A stretch of 64,000 nucleotides of DNA, from NCBI GenBank assembly GCA_958450325.1, contig OY288256.1:43542953-43606952 (forward strand), in the 5' to 3' direction. The notes under the pieces are model-generated. The model saw only the letters and a list, made by a program, of their open reading frames with translations. It did no database searches and was not told where the DNA came from. The translations under genes were made by a program, and so were the position numbers. Within the stretch, counting starts at the first letter, position 1. Each line of letters begins with the position of its first letter. Source of the DNA: Agrostemma githago. Lineage: Eukaryota > Streptophyta > Magnoliopsida > Caryophyllales > Caryophyllaceae. This document shows positions 1-11,059 of this stretch, piece after piece.

Positions 1-548
1 CAAAAATAAGCCTTTTTCCGACTTTTGCCGTGAAGAGCCTACCAAAGGACCGAGTCCCTAGGAAGGATGATAGCGGCAAAGGTCGGTCTTCCCTCATTTT
101 GCATGTTTTCCACCTTTTTACTTGGACTAGTTAGGCGGTCTTGGACACGGGACGACCCTAGGTAAGTTACCAACGTTTTTGTTGCTTTATCGTCATACTA
201 TTAGGGTCTAGTCCACCTTGGTTTGTATTGCTAGCTTGGGAACGTTGTCACTTACCTCGAGTCCTAAACCGGTGTTTCTTTCACCGCTTTTAGAGGGAAG
301 CGGTATTTCTTTTGTTTTGGGTGCAACCGATTATGTGTTTGTTTGTGTGTGTGTTTGTTTGTGTGTTTTGTGTCCGGTTGCATCCACAGTTTTGTCGCAA
401 GACCCAACTTGCCTTGCGGAGTGCACTTGTCCTCTAAAGTGCACTCGCGTGAGTTGAAGGGACGTAGGGTGCGCTAATACCCACTTGGATGGTATAGTAG
501 TTAGTATGTGCTTACTCGAGGGCGAGTAAGGGTTAAGTGTGGGGGAGT
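1..548 (+). mobile_element. 3' internal end of Athila-like non-autonomous element A (partial)
   Basis: The window opens inside the non-coding 3' internal region of a retrotransposon. The sequence matches the corresponding part of element D from about 55770 onward and, reversed, of elements B and E. Compared with D it lacks roughly 120 bp near position 161, the stretch that in D contains the conserved block between the lagging gag region and the LTR. No coding capacity is seen; the short ORFs here are not conserved between copies. It ends with a polypurine tract and passes directly into an LTR at 549, so this is the 3' end of an element whose remainder lies left of the window. Confidence 0.85.
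533..547 (+). other. Polypurine tract of element A
   Basis: The 15-mer TTAAGTGTGGGGGAG lies one base before the TGATAAG start of the LTR. The same 15-mer sits at the same place in elements B, D and E. This is where plus-strand DNA synthesis is expected to be primed. Confidence 0.85.
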
Positions 549-2164
549 TGATAAGTGTCGTTTGTAGTGCCTATTTTGTAGTGTTTTGGTCCCATTTTCC
601 TTGTGGAATCGCTCCTTGGGAGCGATTTATGGGCTTCTTATGCTTCATTTAGTTCGTTTCAGGTTCCCGAGACCGTTCATGAAGAGTTGGAGCGATTCCG
701 ACTCGATACATACACTTTTAGGAGCCAACGAAGCTAAGGAATGATCACTCGATGCCTTGGAGTCGACCCCGAGACCTTGGGACCCAATACCGAGCCTCCG
801 AGACCCGATCCCGAGTCTCGAGAATCGATGGGAAGCCCATGAGAAGCAAGGAGGGACCAAAAAGTTCATATTTGAGGCCTACAAGACTCATCCCGGACGG
901 GTATGGCCTCATCCCGTCCGGGATGAAGGAGCAATTGAAGGAGCTGCTGTCTGTGACTCATCCCGACCGGGAGCAGTTCATCTCGATCGGGACCACCTCA
1001 TCCCGATCGGGACCAACTCATCCCGACCGGGATGAGCCCAGTTCAGCCCCGCATTGTTTCCTTCCTTCTCCTTTTCATTTGTAACCCTATATATACTCTT
1101 CCCTTGTTATGTTAAGCTTAGGCCTTTCATTAGAGACTAAACTACCCTAGATAGTTTTAGCATAGATTAGTGTAGATTAGTCTTTAGATTATCGTTAATC
1201 TTAGATTAGCTCTTGTATTAAGGAATTCTTGAAGATCTTCACCAAGCTTGACAACCTTGGATGATTATTTTGGGTTTTCTCTTTTATACAAGTTCTTATT
1301 CTTCCTCTCATCCTCTAGTTTGGTATAATCCTTTTCCCTTTCTCTTAATCTTGTTCTTTCATTAAATTTTGAATCTTTGTTGTGTGGATTGCTCATAGTT
1401 CATAGTTCTTGTTAGTTTCATTATGCTAGTTTGGTTGTTTGAATTGATTTCTCTTCTTAGTGTTAGTTTTAGTATAGATATGTTAGAGTAGTATCTTGCT
1501 AGGGTTAGTAAGGTGATTAGGGTGTTAATTGGATGATTAAGGGATTGTTGGAGATGTTGGTGGAAGACTTGGGTTTCCTCTTGGTTTGATGCATATCACA
1601 TGTTTGTTGAAATGCTTGAATGACTAGTATGCGCATATGCTTGTTTTTCTTGCTTTTCTCTTGTGGGTGATAGTTTGTTTGTGGGTTCGGTTCCCTCATT
1701 AAGTTGCGAGAGCCCGGTGAGGACGACCCCTAAGTCGGTCTAAGTTGCGAGAGCCCGGATGCGACCTAGGCCCCGATATCACGCTAGTAACCCCGTTTGT
1801 CATGTGTGTCGCCGAGATGGGTTTTAGGTGGAACCTCTAGGTGAGTCTAAGTTGCGAGAGCCCGGGCATTACCTAGATTACCCTACTACCTCCTTCACTC
1901 TAGTCCGCCCTTGACCATTCCATTACCCCTTTGACCCCGACCTAATCCTAGCCCGTTTCCTTTGATTGTTTTCTTGCTTTAGACCTAGCTTAGTCTTAGC
2001 CTTCTCCCCTTAGATTAGCTCGTCTCGAACCTAGTCCTAGACCGTAGCATACCTTAGTCCATCCTCCCGTCCCTGTGGATTCGACCCGACTTACCCTAGC
2101 TACCCTAGTTAGGTTAGTTGGTTTTATTTGACGGTTGGGATTCACGACAAATCCTTACCCATCA
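549..2164 (+). repeat. 3' LTR of element A
   Basis: A 1.6-kb LTR starting TGATAAG and ending CCATCA. It contains, in order: a CCCG/CGGG palindrome array (about 890-1035), a TATA-like TATATATA shortly after 1085, and three copies of an 18-bp motif TAAGTTGCGAGAGCCCGG (about 1703-1865). Sequence and arrangement match the LTRs of elements B, D and E. The next bases, TAAGT at 2165-2169, may be a target-site duplication whose partner is left of the window. Confidence 0.85.
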
Positions 2165-3790
2165 TAAGTGTAGTTTGTAGTGCCTAAATTGTTGTGTATT
2201 GGTCCCGTTTTCCTTGTGGAATCGCTCCTTGGGAGCGGTTTATGGGCTACTTATGCTTCCTCTAGTTCGTTTCAGGTTCCCGAGACCATTCATGAAGAAT
2301 TGGAACGATTCCGACTCATTTCATACACTTTTTGGAGCCAACGAAGTGAAGGAACGATCCCTCGATGCCTTGGATTCGATCCCGAGACCTTGGGACCCGA
2401 TCCCGATCCCCTTAGACTTGATCCCGAGCCCCGAGAATCGATGAGAAACCCATGAGAAGCAAGGAGGGACCTTAAAGATCGTATTGGAGGCCTACAAGAC
2501 TCATCCTCGTCGGGAAGGACCTCATCCCGTCCGGGATGAGGTGCACAAATGCGAGCAGGCCTGTTTTGGGTCCATCCCGGTCGGGACCACGCCGTCCCGG
2601 GCGGGACCGATCCGTCCCGGGCGGGAAGAAGCACCTGCAGCCGCGCCTACTAATTCTTTTCTCCTCCTTCATTCTTGTAACCATATAAATACTTCCCTCT
2701 TGTATTGTTTAACTATCTTACATTACCCTAGACTATCTTAAGCCTCTCAACATTGTTTAAACCCTAGATTTAGTTCTTCTCAAATTAGTTTAATCTTCTA
2801 TTAATCTTTAGTTAATTCTAGTTTAATCTAGCAATTAGTCTTGTATTAAGAAGATTCTTGAAGACTCATCCAAGATTGACAACCTTGGAGATTATTTGGG
2901 TTTCTTATTTATACAAGTTCTCATCTTTTTCATCCTTTGGTAGTTGGTATAAACTCTATTCTCTTGTTCTTTGTTTATTCATCAAGTTTGAATCTTTACT
3001 TGTTGTTTATTGTTATTGTTTGTTCATTATGAATGTTTGGATGTTTACATTGATTTCTCTTGTTTATGTTAGTATTAGTTATATAATGAGTGAGTAAATT
3101 CCTTGTGGGGTTAGTAGGGGGATTAAGTGTGGAATATGGGTGATTAGGGTTGATTAGGGGAAAAGGTTGCATCTTTGTTGCTAGTCACATATTGGGCACT
3201 CTATGTGTTTGTTGAATTGCTTGTGTGGGTAGTAGTGGCCAATGCTTCTCATACTTGTTCTCATCTTCTCATTGTTTGACTAGTGTGTGATTGTGTTCGG
3301 GTATAGTCTTAGACACGAGAGTGCGGACTTAGGTTTAGACGCGAGAGCGCAAACCGACCTTAACCTAGGTTTAGACGCGAGAGCGCAAACCGACTCTACC
3401 TAGTAACTTAAGAGGCACCTACACCCTTGATTACCCTATTATCCTTCTACCTTTATGAACCCGACCTAACCCTACTCCCTTTCATATTTGATTCATCCTT
3501 CTAGATAGCCATTATTTCTCTAGTTCCTTTGTTTAGTTAATTTTAGTTGCTTCATTTAGTTTATGTTATATTTAGTTCATTGTTAGTCCATTCTCATCCT
3601 CCTCAACCATCATAGTTAATCAATTATCTTCTTCTTTGTGTTCGTTTGTGACTTAGCCTAGTTTTTAGTGGACCTAGTCTAGACTTTGCAATACCGTCTC
3701 CGTGGACACGACTCGACTTACCCTAGCTACCCATTAGGTATAGTTGGTTATTTATTGTTGGTTGGGACCCACGACAAAATCCTACCATCA
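2165..3790 (+). repeat. Older LTR of the same family, interrupted at its start by element A
   Basis: This begins TAAGTGTAG, which is the family LTR minus its first three bases TGA, and runs to CCATCA at 3790. It has the palindrome array (about 2504-2632), a TATA region and diverged forms of the 18-bp motif (near 3320-3395). It is followed by unrelated DNA and not by a primer-binding site, so it is a 3' LTR or solo LTR. The simplest reading is that element A inserted after the fourth to eighth base of this LTR and duplicated TAAGT; the left remnant would be outside the window. Confidence 0.75.
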
Positions 3791-3812
3791 GTCTACGTAG
3801 GGTATGTGGCGC

Positions 3813-5668
3813 ACATATAGACAAGTACTTGATCAGTATTACCACCTAGGTAGCGGGGGCAGAACAGGATTCTGAAAACTGCGGGTTCCCTCTTGGTGAT
3901 GCAGAGAATATAATCATCATCTTTCATTTCAGCCCAGAGCCCCGTTTGAATAAACGTATAATATAATAGAAGTTCGGGCCCAATTGAGCCTTATGGGTGA
4001 GATGTAAACCTCATGAGATCGGTTCGGTCTACGAGTCGGTAACACGGTTACTTCTATTGGTGAGATGCAAGCCAATAGGATGTAGAGGTGATACTAGGAG
4101 CCACGACTCGTGTGTTTATTCTCTGTTTACGTGAAAAATGATTTTAAAATCAAATGGCTGCCAATGTCCCATCTTTTAAACTTTATCGTTTTCATCACCT
4201 CGCATGTTGGTTAATTGAAGTAAAGGAAACTATCTGTTACGTGATATCCTTTAATATTTTTGTAAGCATATTATTTGTTATTCACATGATTGTCTTATGT
4301 GTTCGAGGCGATGTTAGATGAACGGCTTGGTTGCTGTCCCGCTCAGCGTCCACTGTTTAATTTTTTTGCAGGTCTAAGACGTTGGGGAATCAAGCGAGAG
4401 AGATTTAATAATATTTTTGTATAAGATACAATTTATATTCTGTACTAAGTGAATCAAGACTATGTAATTAATAGTCGTTTATTAGGATCCGTAGCGATCC
4501 GGATTTATTTACACTCTGATATAATTTTAATTAAATGACTTAGATAACTTTCCGCATTATCTATTATTTTAAGTCATCGAAAATCCGGGTTGTTACATAT
4601 AGACAAGTACTTGATCAATATTCCTAGGTAGCGGGGGCAGAACATGATTCTGAAAACTGCGGGTTCCTTCTTGCTGATGCAGAGAATGTAATCATCAGCT
4701 TTCATTTCAGCCAGAGTCCCGTCTGAATAAACGTATACTCCCTCCGGACACAATTTATCGCCCCGCTTTCCTTATTTGGAAGGTTTTTATTTTTTGCCCC
4801 ACTTCTCCACTTTCCTTTTATATCATACTCAAATTACCTTATTACCCTTCTTTCTATCATTTATTACAAGATTATTCATTCAATTAACTTTACATCCTAT
4901 ATTTAACCTATAATATTTGGGCATGTGTCAATAATTTAGGCCCACCATTAATTTGTTCACATTTTATATTAGTCTTCTTATTTTACGTGCAAAAGACTAT
5001 GGGGCAAAAAATAATGTCCGGAGGGAGTAATATAATAGAAGTTCGGGCCCAATTGAGCCTTATGGGTGAGATGTAAACCTCATAAGATTGGTTCGATCTA
5101 CGAGTTGGTAACACGGTTACTTCTATTGGTGAGATGCAAGCCAATATGATGTAGCGGTGATACTAGGAGGCACGACTCGTGTGTTTTGTCTGTTTACGTG
5201 AAAAATGATTTAAAAATCAAATGGCTGTCAATGTCCCATCTTTTAAACTTTATCGTTTTCATCACCTCACATTTTGGTTAATTGAAGTAAAGGAAACTAT
5301 CTTTTACGTGATATCCTTTAATATTTTTGTAAGCATATTATTTGTTATTCACATGATTGCCTTATGTGTTCGAGGTGACGTTAGATGAACGGCTTGGTTC
5401 CTGTCCCGCTCAGCGTCCACTGTTTTTTTTTTCCGCAGGTCTAAGACGTTGGGGAATCGAGCGAGTGAGATTTAATAACATGTTTTGTTTAAAAATACAA
5501 TCTATATTCAGTTCTAAGTGAATCAAGACTATATAATTAATTGTCGTTTGTTGTAAGGATCCGTAGCGATCCGGATTTGTTTATACTCTGATATAATTTT
5601 AATTAAATGACTTAGATAACTTTCCGCATTATCTATTAATTTAAGTCATCGAAAATCCGGGTTATTAC
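3813..5668. repeat. 782-bp tandem duplication of a repetitive sequence
   Basis: Two direct copies, 3813-4594 and 4595-5668, both start ACATATAGACAAGTAC and end with a conserved stretch containing GGATCCGTAGCGATCC and a terminal GTTRTTACA. The second is longer only because it holds a MITE. Read on the minus strand the unit edge starts TGTAATAACCCGG, which resembles the start of many plant LTRs, so the units may be LTR fragments. No ORF of note. Identity of the source element is not established. Confidence 0.8.
4738..5027. mobile_element. Stowaway-like MITE (290 bp)
   Basis: Terminal inverted repeats CTCCCTCCGGACA and its complement at the right end, flanked by TA on both sides (4736-4737 and 5028-5029). 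The other 782-bp unit carries the exact empty site near 3957, with a single TA, which proves insertion after or independently of the duplication. The TIRs are those of Tc1/mariner-derived Stowaway elements. No coding capacity. Confidence 0.9.
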
Positions 5669-6482
5669 AAGTGGCCTCCATGTTGCAACCACATGAGCCT
5701 TCTATATTTAACGAGCCTCGATAAATCTTTTTCTACGACTTCGGTCGTCACGTGTTAAGTCCATCACGTGTTTATCTTTTCAAGGCATGCATCATATCAT
5801 CTTATAATCATCTAATCTATTTATGTTTTCGTTATTATATTTATGTTGATTTTGCTCGTTATTTTGTTTTGTCCGGGTTGTATTTTCGCCCGTGTAACTT
5901 GTAACTTATTCTCGTTTTATTTTTGATTTTATTTTTTTGCGATTTACCGCTTTACAAATGAACCTCACATGCTAAATAACTTCGACGTTAGTTTAGATGC
6001 ATTAAATGACGTAGTCAAACACATAATTCACATGCTTAGTTAAAATGTCGCTTGCATAACATTTCATCATCAAACTAACGCGCGTATACGAAAACGCACG
6101 ATATCTAAGTAGAGGTCGCTAAGAGCGGGCGGGGTTGGGTGGTTCTCTGTGGGCTTCCCAACACGTACCCTCACCCCTTACTCAGAACCATGGTTTCCGG
6201 ATGTCCGAAACCGTTGACACACGAGAGTCATTTGATGCACGATTCCCGATAACTCGGCGTCGGTATCGTAATGCATAGGGACGAACCCATAAACTCTAGC
6301 ACTAAAGCGGGCCGTGCTTTGTGCACGATACGCCTAAGTGTAGAGTTGGTTCGAACGGTCTGAACTCCCACAAAGTTCGGTGGCGACTCCTAACTTCGAT
6401 TTAAATTTCGACCCGAGATTACCACGAGATTCATTCGCCTACCCAAACCCGCGTCGTCGGGGTGGACCTATGTCATGTCCAC
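5669..6482 (+). repeat. Diverged Tat/Ogre-type LTR fragment
   Basis: From about 5870 this is recognisably similar, on the opposite strand, to the LTRs of element C (11057-13657 and 24147-26766). Shared landmarks are the CCCGTGTAACTTGTA stretch, the CGGGCGGGGTTGGGTG block, the CACCCCTTACTCAGAACC block and the terminal TATGTCATGTCCACA. It ends in CA at 6482 but is not followed by a primer site, so it is a truncated or solo LTR of a related, older family member. Confidence 0.7.
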
Positions 6483-7221
6483 AAATAGTGGGGTTTATAT
6501 AGAAATTTCCTAAAAAGAATCCCGAGCTTTATTGAGACACGTGTCTCTAAAAACCATTAAAAATTATCAAAACCATAATCTTAAAGTAGTCGAAAAATAA
6601 TAATTAGATCAATTAAGTAAACTAATTAATATCATTAATCATAATTAAAGGAGGACAAAAGGATAGATTCACATATTCACGTATAAACTGCCGACAACCC
6701 AGCTTAAATGTCGACGACCTAACGCAGGAGAGTCCAACAATCCATTTTCTCCTTAGTTCTTACAATATCAATTTACGAACAATTTTTGGGGAAACCCCTT
6801 GCTCCAACCCCATTTACGAACAATTTATAGGGAAACCCCTTGCTCCAACCCTATTTGCCTTTTCGGCTCCTTTCCTTTTAATTGATGAATATCCCTTTTT
6901 TGTCATGAAAAATGCGAGTAATTGCGAAAACATCTGGTCAACAAATTACATAATAGTTCATATTTCAAGTCATCAAGGGAGGTAGATCAGTTGTGCATTC
7001 ATTTTCACAAGTCGTACGGAGTAGTTCATCTTTCTTGCGATTCATTTTCTTAACCCAAGTGGAATAGAGGAAGAAACACAAATAACACACTATACTGGCT
7101 AAATTACAGAAATGCGGGCAGCATACATAGAATGACATTATTCCTAGTGATATAAAGAGCACAATACAAACGTAACAAGGGTTGTGATGCAAGTGTTGTA
7201 CATAATCCTAGTTTTATCAGC
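6483..7221. other. Intergenic; short direct repeat; likely 3' UTR of CASPL gene
   Basis: No gene is seen. A 42-bp direct duplication (6770-6811 and 6812-about 6853) contains ATTTACGAACAATTT and a GGGGAAACCCC palindrome. The stretch from about 6960 to 7221 directly follows the CASP-like stop codon and probably includes its 3' UTR, although I cannot identify the poly(A) site. Confidence 0.5.
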
Positions 7222-8654
7222 CTACCATCTGGTGTCACTCTTCCCTTTACGTCCTCCGTACAAGCGAAAGAGGCAATACGCAGATATACAAGACATAATG
7301 ACAGTGCAGACACTAACAAGCACTGAAGCAGCAATTCCTACTGCTACCTGGTTGCAGAATTTGTGAAACAAGTCACAAGTTTTCATCCATTGCAGTTCTG
7401 CTTGTCCAAACTTTCCAAGCACGGATGATTGAGCTGCTGCTGATAGTGATGCCACAATCAAATATGCCATTACCTGCAGTACCCCAAAACTACTTCCGTC
7501 ATTCTAGCATCTTAATCTTTCTGCGCTAACTTCATAACCTTTTCGGTTATTGCTTTAGCAAACTAACAACAGTGACGCCACGGAAATGTGATTTCTCCTC
7601 ATTTCATTTTTTCTAGACGATACCACATTGTTAGTCTGTCATATGGATAAAATATACAACGACTACTTCATTAACTTTTTAAGTTGAGTCTTAGCACATG
7701 CTATATGAAAAGAAATCTATCACCACCAAGCATAAACAAAGGCCCACTTCTGTGATATCCCACAATCCCACATACTGGCTAACAATGTAGGGAGTACATC
7801 TCCTGTGGTCCCTAGAATTCCAATTAATGGTTGTACATCAAATACAATTTCTTTCCAACAACGGTTATTAAAGCTTTCATTAGGTGAGAAAGAGGGCGAC
7901 TAGCTTGGACACTGCATAATCAACATACAGGAAGCTAACTTCAAAATCTAACTACCGCATCCACAACTAACAACATCAAAGATACAGCTGCATGTAAATC
8001 ATGTTAATTAGTAATTAATACCTGCGACATTTCTGTCACGAGGATACTACTTCTAAACTGTAGAAGAGCATGACATAGGTTTGATGGAGGGGCCGGGGGT
8101 TTACATATGAATTTAGGATCTTAAGCAGCAAATCTGAAAGTATTACCTGATCACCCCAGAAAATGACCCATGCAAGAGGTTTGCTAAAGAGAATGCTCCC
8201 TCTTGCCATTCCCGCAGCGCATCTCACTATGTGTAACAAGGAGTACCCAGCAACGATCCCATTGACTAACACCAATAACCTTTTACACAAAATGCATTAA
8301 TCAAAACCTTTCAATTTTGCTATTGCGTCCTAATTATTGATAGTGAGGAATAATAGGCAGCAAGCAATGATCCCATTGACTACTTTCAACAACCTCTTAC
8401 ATAAAATGCAATGTTCAAAACCTTCAAGTATACTCTGCTTCATCATAATTCATAACACTATATATAGGCGAGATGGATCGTGACCGTGAGGTAAGACAGT
8501 CCAATTATTCTTTTAGGAAAAGATGCTCACAAAAACTTCCTTGTTTTTTATTTGTTACTTATATTTTTTTTATTTTTAAGGATGACGACTTGGCGACCTC
8601 AGATTTTGATTCACGTTAGCCGACTCCAACTCTTTTTGGGGACTAAGGCTCTGA

Positions 8655-8696
<42 letters not shown>

Positions 8697-9100
8697 AGTT
8701 GTTGAATGCTCAAAACAACTTGAGATAAGACAATCCAATAATGAAATGGATAAGTATTTACACATCCCGTGTGAAATGAAATTAATGGTGTTGCAAGAAC
8801 GACAAAATAAGAAGAGAAATAAAAGAGGTCATAGAATTATAGAAATAGGGGGTTAGATTGAAGTTCTTACACAAGAGATTTCATGTCAGTGAATCTAGCC
8901 TTCTTAGAGATGGAAAATATGTCTTTGACCTCAGTATTAGACCCAATAACGGCAGCTGCAAAAACACCCAAACACAATATCAAAACCCTAAACGCCAACT
9001 CGGCTATTTTCACCCTCCTTTCAGCAACTCTAGCATTGCAGCTCCCATGGTGCACTGCCACATGTCCTGGACTACCCATTCCAACACCTCCTTGCCTCAT
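7222..9100 (-). CDS. CASPL2: CASP-like membrane protein (CASPL2 type), 3 exons
   Basis: Exons read 9100-8871, 8279-8147 and 7473-7222, all GT-AG, giving 204 residues, a normal length for the family. Four hydrophobic segments lie at about residues 32-54, 75-96, 111-135 and 163-190. The family's conserved Arg in segment 1 (R38, AFRVL) and Asp in segment 3 (D120, WGDQ) are present, as are SKPLAW, ELQWM and KFCNQV blocks typical of subfamily 2. CASP-like proteins are plasma-membrane scaffold proteins related to the Casparian strip domain proteins; the exact role of most CASPLs is unknown. I chose the ATG at 9100 because it is the first in the frame and follows a repeat-rich leader. The phase fits: 230 + 133 bases end on a codon. 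No stop or frameshift is seen, so this looks like a functional host gene between transposon clusters. Confidence 0.9.
8625..8700 (+). repeat. (GTT)n tract with SINE-like 3' end, in CASPL intron 1
   Basis: The sequence CTTTTTGGGGACTAAGGC followed by a long GTT run (8655-8696) resembles the 3' tail of plant Au-type SINEs, which end in a GGxxTAAGGC block and a GTT or TTG run. The 5' tRNA-like part could not be recognised upstream, so this may be a truncated copy or a plain microsatellite. Confidence 0.4.
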
Positions 9101-9103
9101 CTT

Positions 9104-9159
9104 TTCACTCTTCACTCTTCACTCTTCACTCTTCACTCTTCACTCTTCACTCTTCACTT
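9104..9159. repeat. Heptanucleotide repeat in the CASPL 5' leader
   Basis: About eight head-to-tail copies of TTCACTC (GAGTGAA on the coding strand) end four bases before the CASPL start codon. As transcribed it would be a purine-rich leader. Repeat number could vary between individuals. No ATG lies in it, so it adds no upstream ORF. Confidence 0.85.
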
Positions 9160-10972
9160 ATCTATGGAGCCCTTAAAAACATTCACACTTGTACCGACAC
9201 CTGCACAATTTTAACCCAAACCAAGTCCTTAAGTTTGTCAATTTTTTGCATGTAATGTGTTGAAATCAAGCTAAACTACCCTACACCTTCACAATATCAA
9301 ATCTAAATAGAGAACCAGACAATGTTTCAAAAAAAAAAAAAACTAACTAAATTCACCTAATATTTTTGCTTACAGAGAAATCAATGCCTAAGGGAATGAA
9401 GCAAAAGATCAAAATGCAAGGGAAAAGGGAGAAATTTTGGATCCAATTGTGGATCAGTAATAATATCACAGATATTGTTTTTGATCGTAAAAAGCATATC
9501 GGTTACAAAGTTGTGTTTCGTTTCGTTTATTTCTCATTTCTCACATGGGTGGGTGATATTTGATCCGTGTCAGAGATTTGTGACGGATATAACTAAAACA
9601 AGGGACCTAGGCAGCAACATTTAACCAGAAAACAACAAAAATGAGTGTGGGCCCAATTCTGAAGATGGAAACTGGTGTTTCACAGCAACTAATAGGAAGA
9701 GATTGAAGCTAAGTAGGAAAAACGATGATGAGAATAGAGGAGAGCTTACAAGTAAAGTTGAAGAGGTGTAAGCAGCAGCATGAAATGTACGTAAGAGAGG
9801 TGAAGTGACAAGTGTAAGTGTAAGGGCTCAAAACAAAACCCAAAGAAAAGAGAGAGGATATCAGGAAAGCAAGCATTAAAAAGGGGGAGGGGGTCTTATG
9901 GGCAAGTGTCAGTGTGTCCTACGCCTAAAACAGTTGCTCGTCCCAAGGAGGAAAACAAGATGAGGGGGAACACAAATGGGTCTCATACTCTCATTATACT
10001 CCGTATACAACTTCCGTCCTCATTTATTACCCATTTCGATGGAATTATCGTATCAAAACTTTTTAACGGATTAAATATGATTAAAATCTAAAATTTGAGT
10101 GTTTAAAAACTAGTAAATCATCTGTGTCATTTATCATGTGCCATTTATCATGTATATTACTAATGCTAATATTAATATATTACTGACTTGACATTAGAAA
10201 GTTGCATCACTGAGAGATTGACTTTAGATTAATTTGAAACAAATGGAAAATAATGTGTTCAAAAATAAAAATCGTCAAAAATCAAGAAAACTAATTTTGA
10301 TTGATTGAATAAATATTTATATTAAAAAGCTGCCTATTTTTGTTATAACATTTAATTATGTAAGAATATTTTTTGTCCGCACGAGTATTGCATTATAGTC
10401 TGCCTATAATTTGCCTTCTAGATAATCACAATAGAATTACACAAACATATACTCTAAATCTATGTTTCAAATAAATTAGATTACTTTGAGGTTTTCATGG
10501 TCATATGTGTCATTTTGAAGTTCTAAATAAAGTTGTCATAAACTTTTTTCCATATCAATAATTAAAACAATCCCGTAAATTTTTACGAGTTTAATATTAG
10601 TGTGTATATATATAAAAGTAGTACTTCTATCGAGTTCCGATGATCTTTCTTATATTTTCTTTTTAGACTATTAATGGAATGTGCACCCTTACACTCATTT
10701 CTCTTTCTCCTCTTTTGAGTCACCCATTTTCACTTTCTTATTTTTTTCACCCAAAACAAAGAATATAGAAATTCAGAGGGAGTATGATATTTGTCAAATC
10801 GTCACGTTCTAATTTTAAAATGGATATATCCATAGTAAGAGAGATATGTTGTTCATTAATAGTATCGTCTAGTACTTATTTAAGATACGGTAGGAGACTG
10901 TACTATATTTATGGACACCCATTACTTTGGGATCCTTGATTCATTCATTTATTCCTTATAGGCTACCTTCTC

Positions 10973-10974
<2 letters not shown>
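9160..10974. other. Intergenic region and probable CASPL promoter; no gene recognised
   Basis: AT-rich sequence without a conserved ORF. The part next to 9160 should hold the CASPL promoter but no convincing TATA box could be assigned. Near 10770-10783 the sequence CAGAGGGAG followed by TA resembles a Stowaway right end; a partner at about 10000-10020 (CTTCCGTCCTCATTTATTACCC) is weak, so a decayed element is possible but not shown. Confidence 0.4.

Positions 10975-11056
<82 letters not shown>
10975..11056. repeat. (AT)n microsatellite at the edge of element C
   Basis: About 80 bp of uninterrupted AT repeat abut the left LTR of element C. The first 14 bp expected for that LTR (TGTGGACATGACGT, present in the other LTR) are missing and replaced by the repeat. 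The right flank of the element begins TATAT (26767-26771), so insertion into an AT repeat with a TATAT duplication is likely. Confidence 0.9.

Positions 11057-11059
<3 letters not shown>

Noticed and set aside
8858..9214. 118-codon plus-strand ORF over the CASPL first exon
   Set aside because: Antisense of the CASPL exon and of the heptamer repeat; the minus-strand reading gives a conserved, spliced protein.
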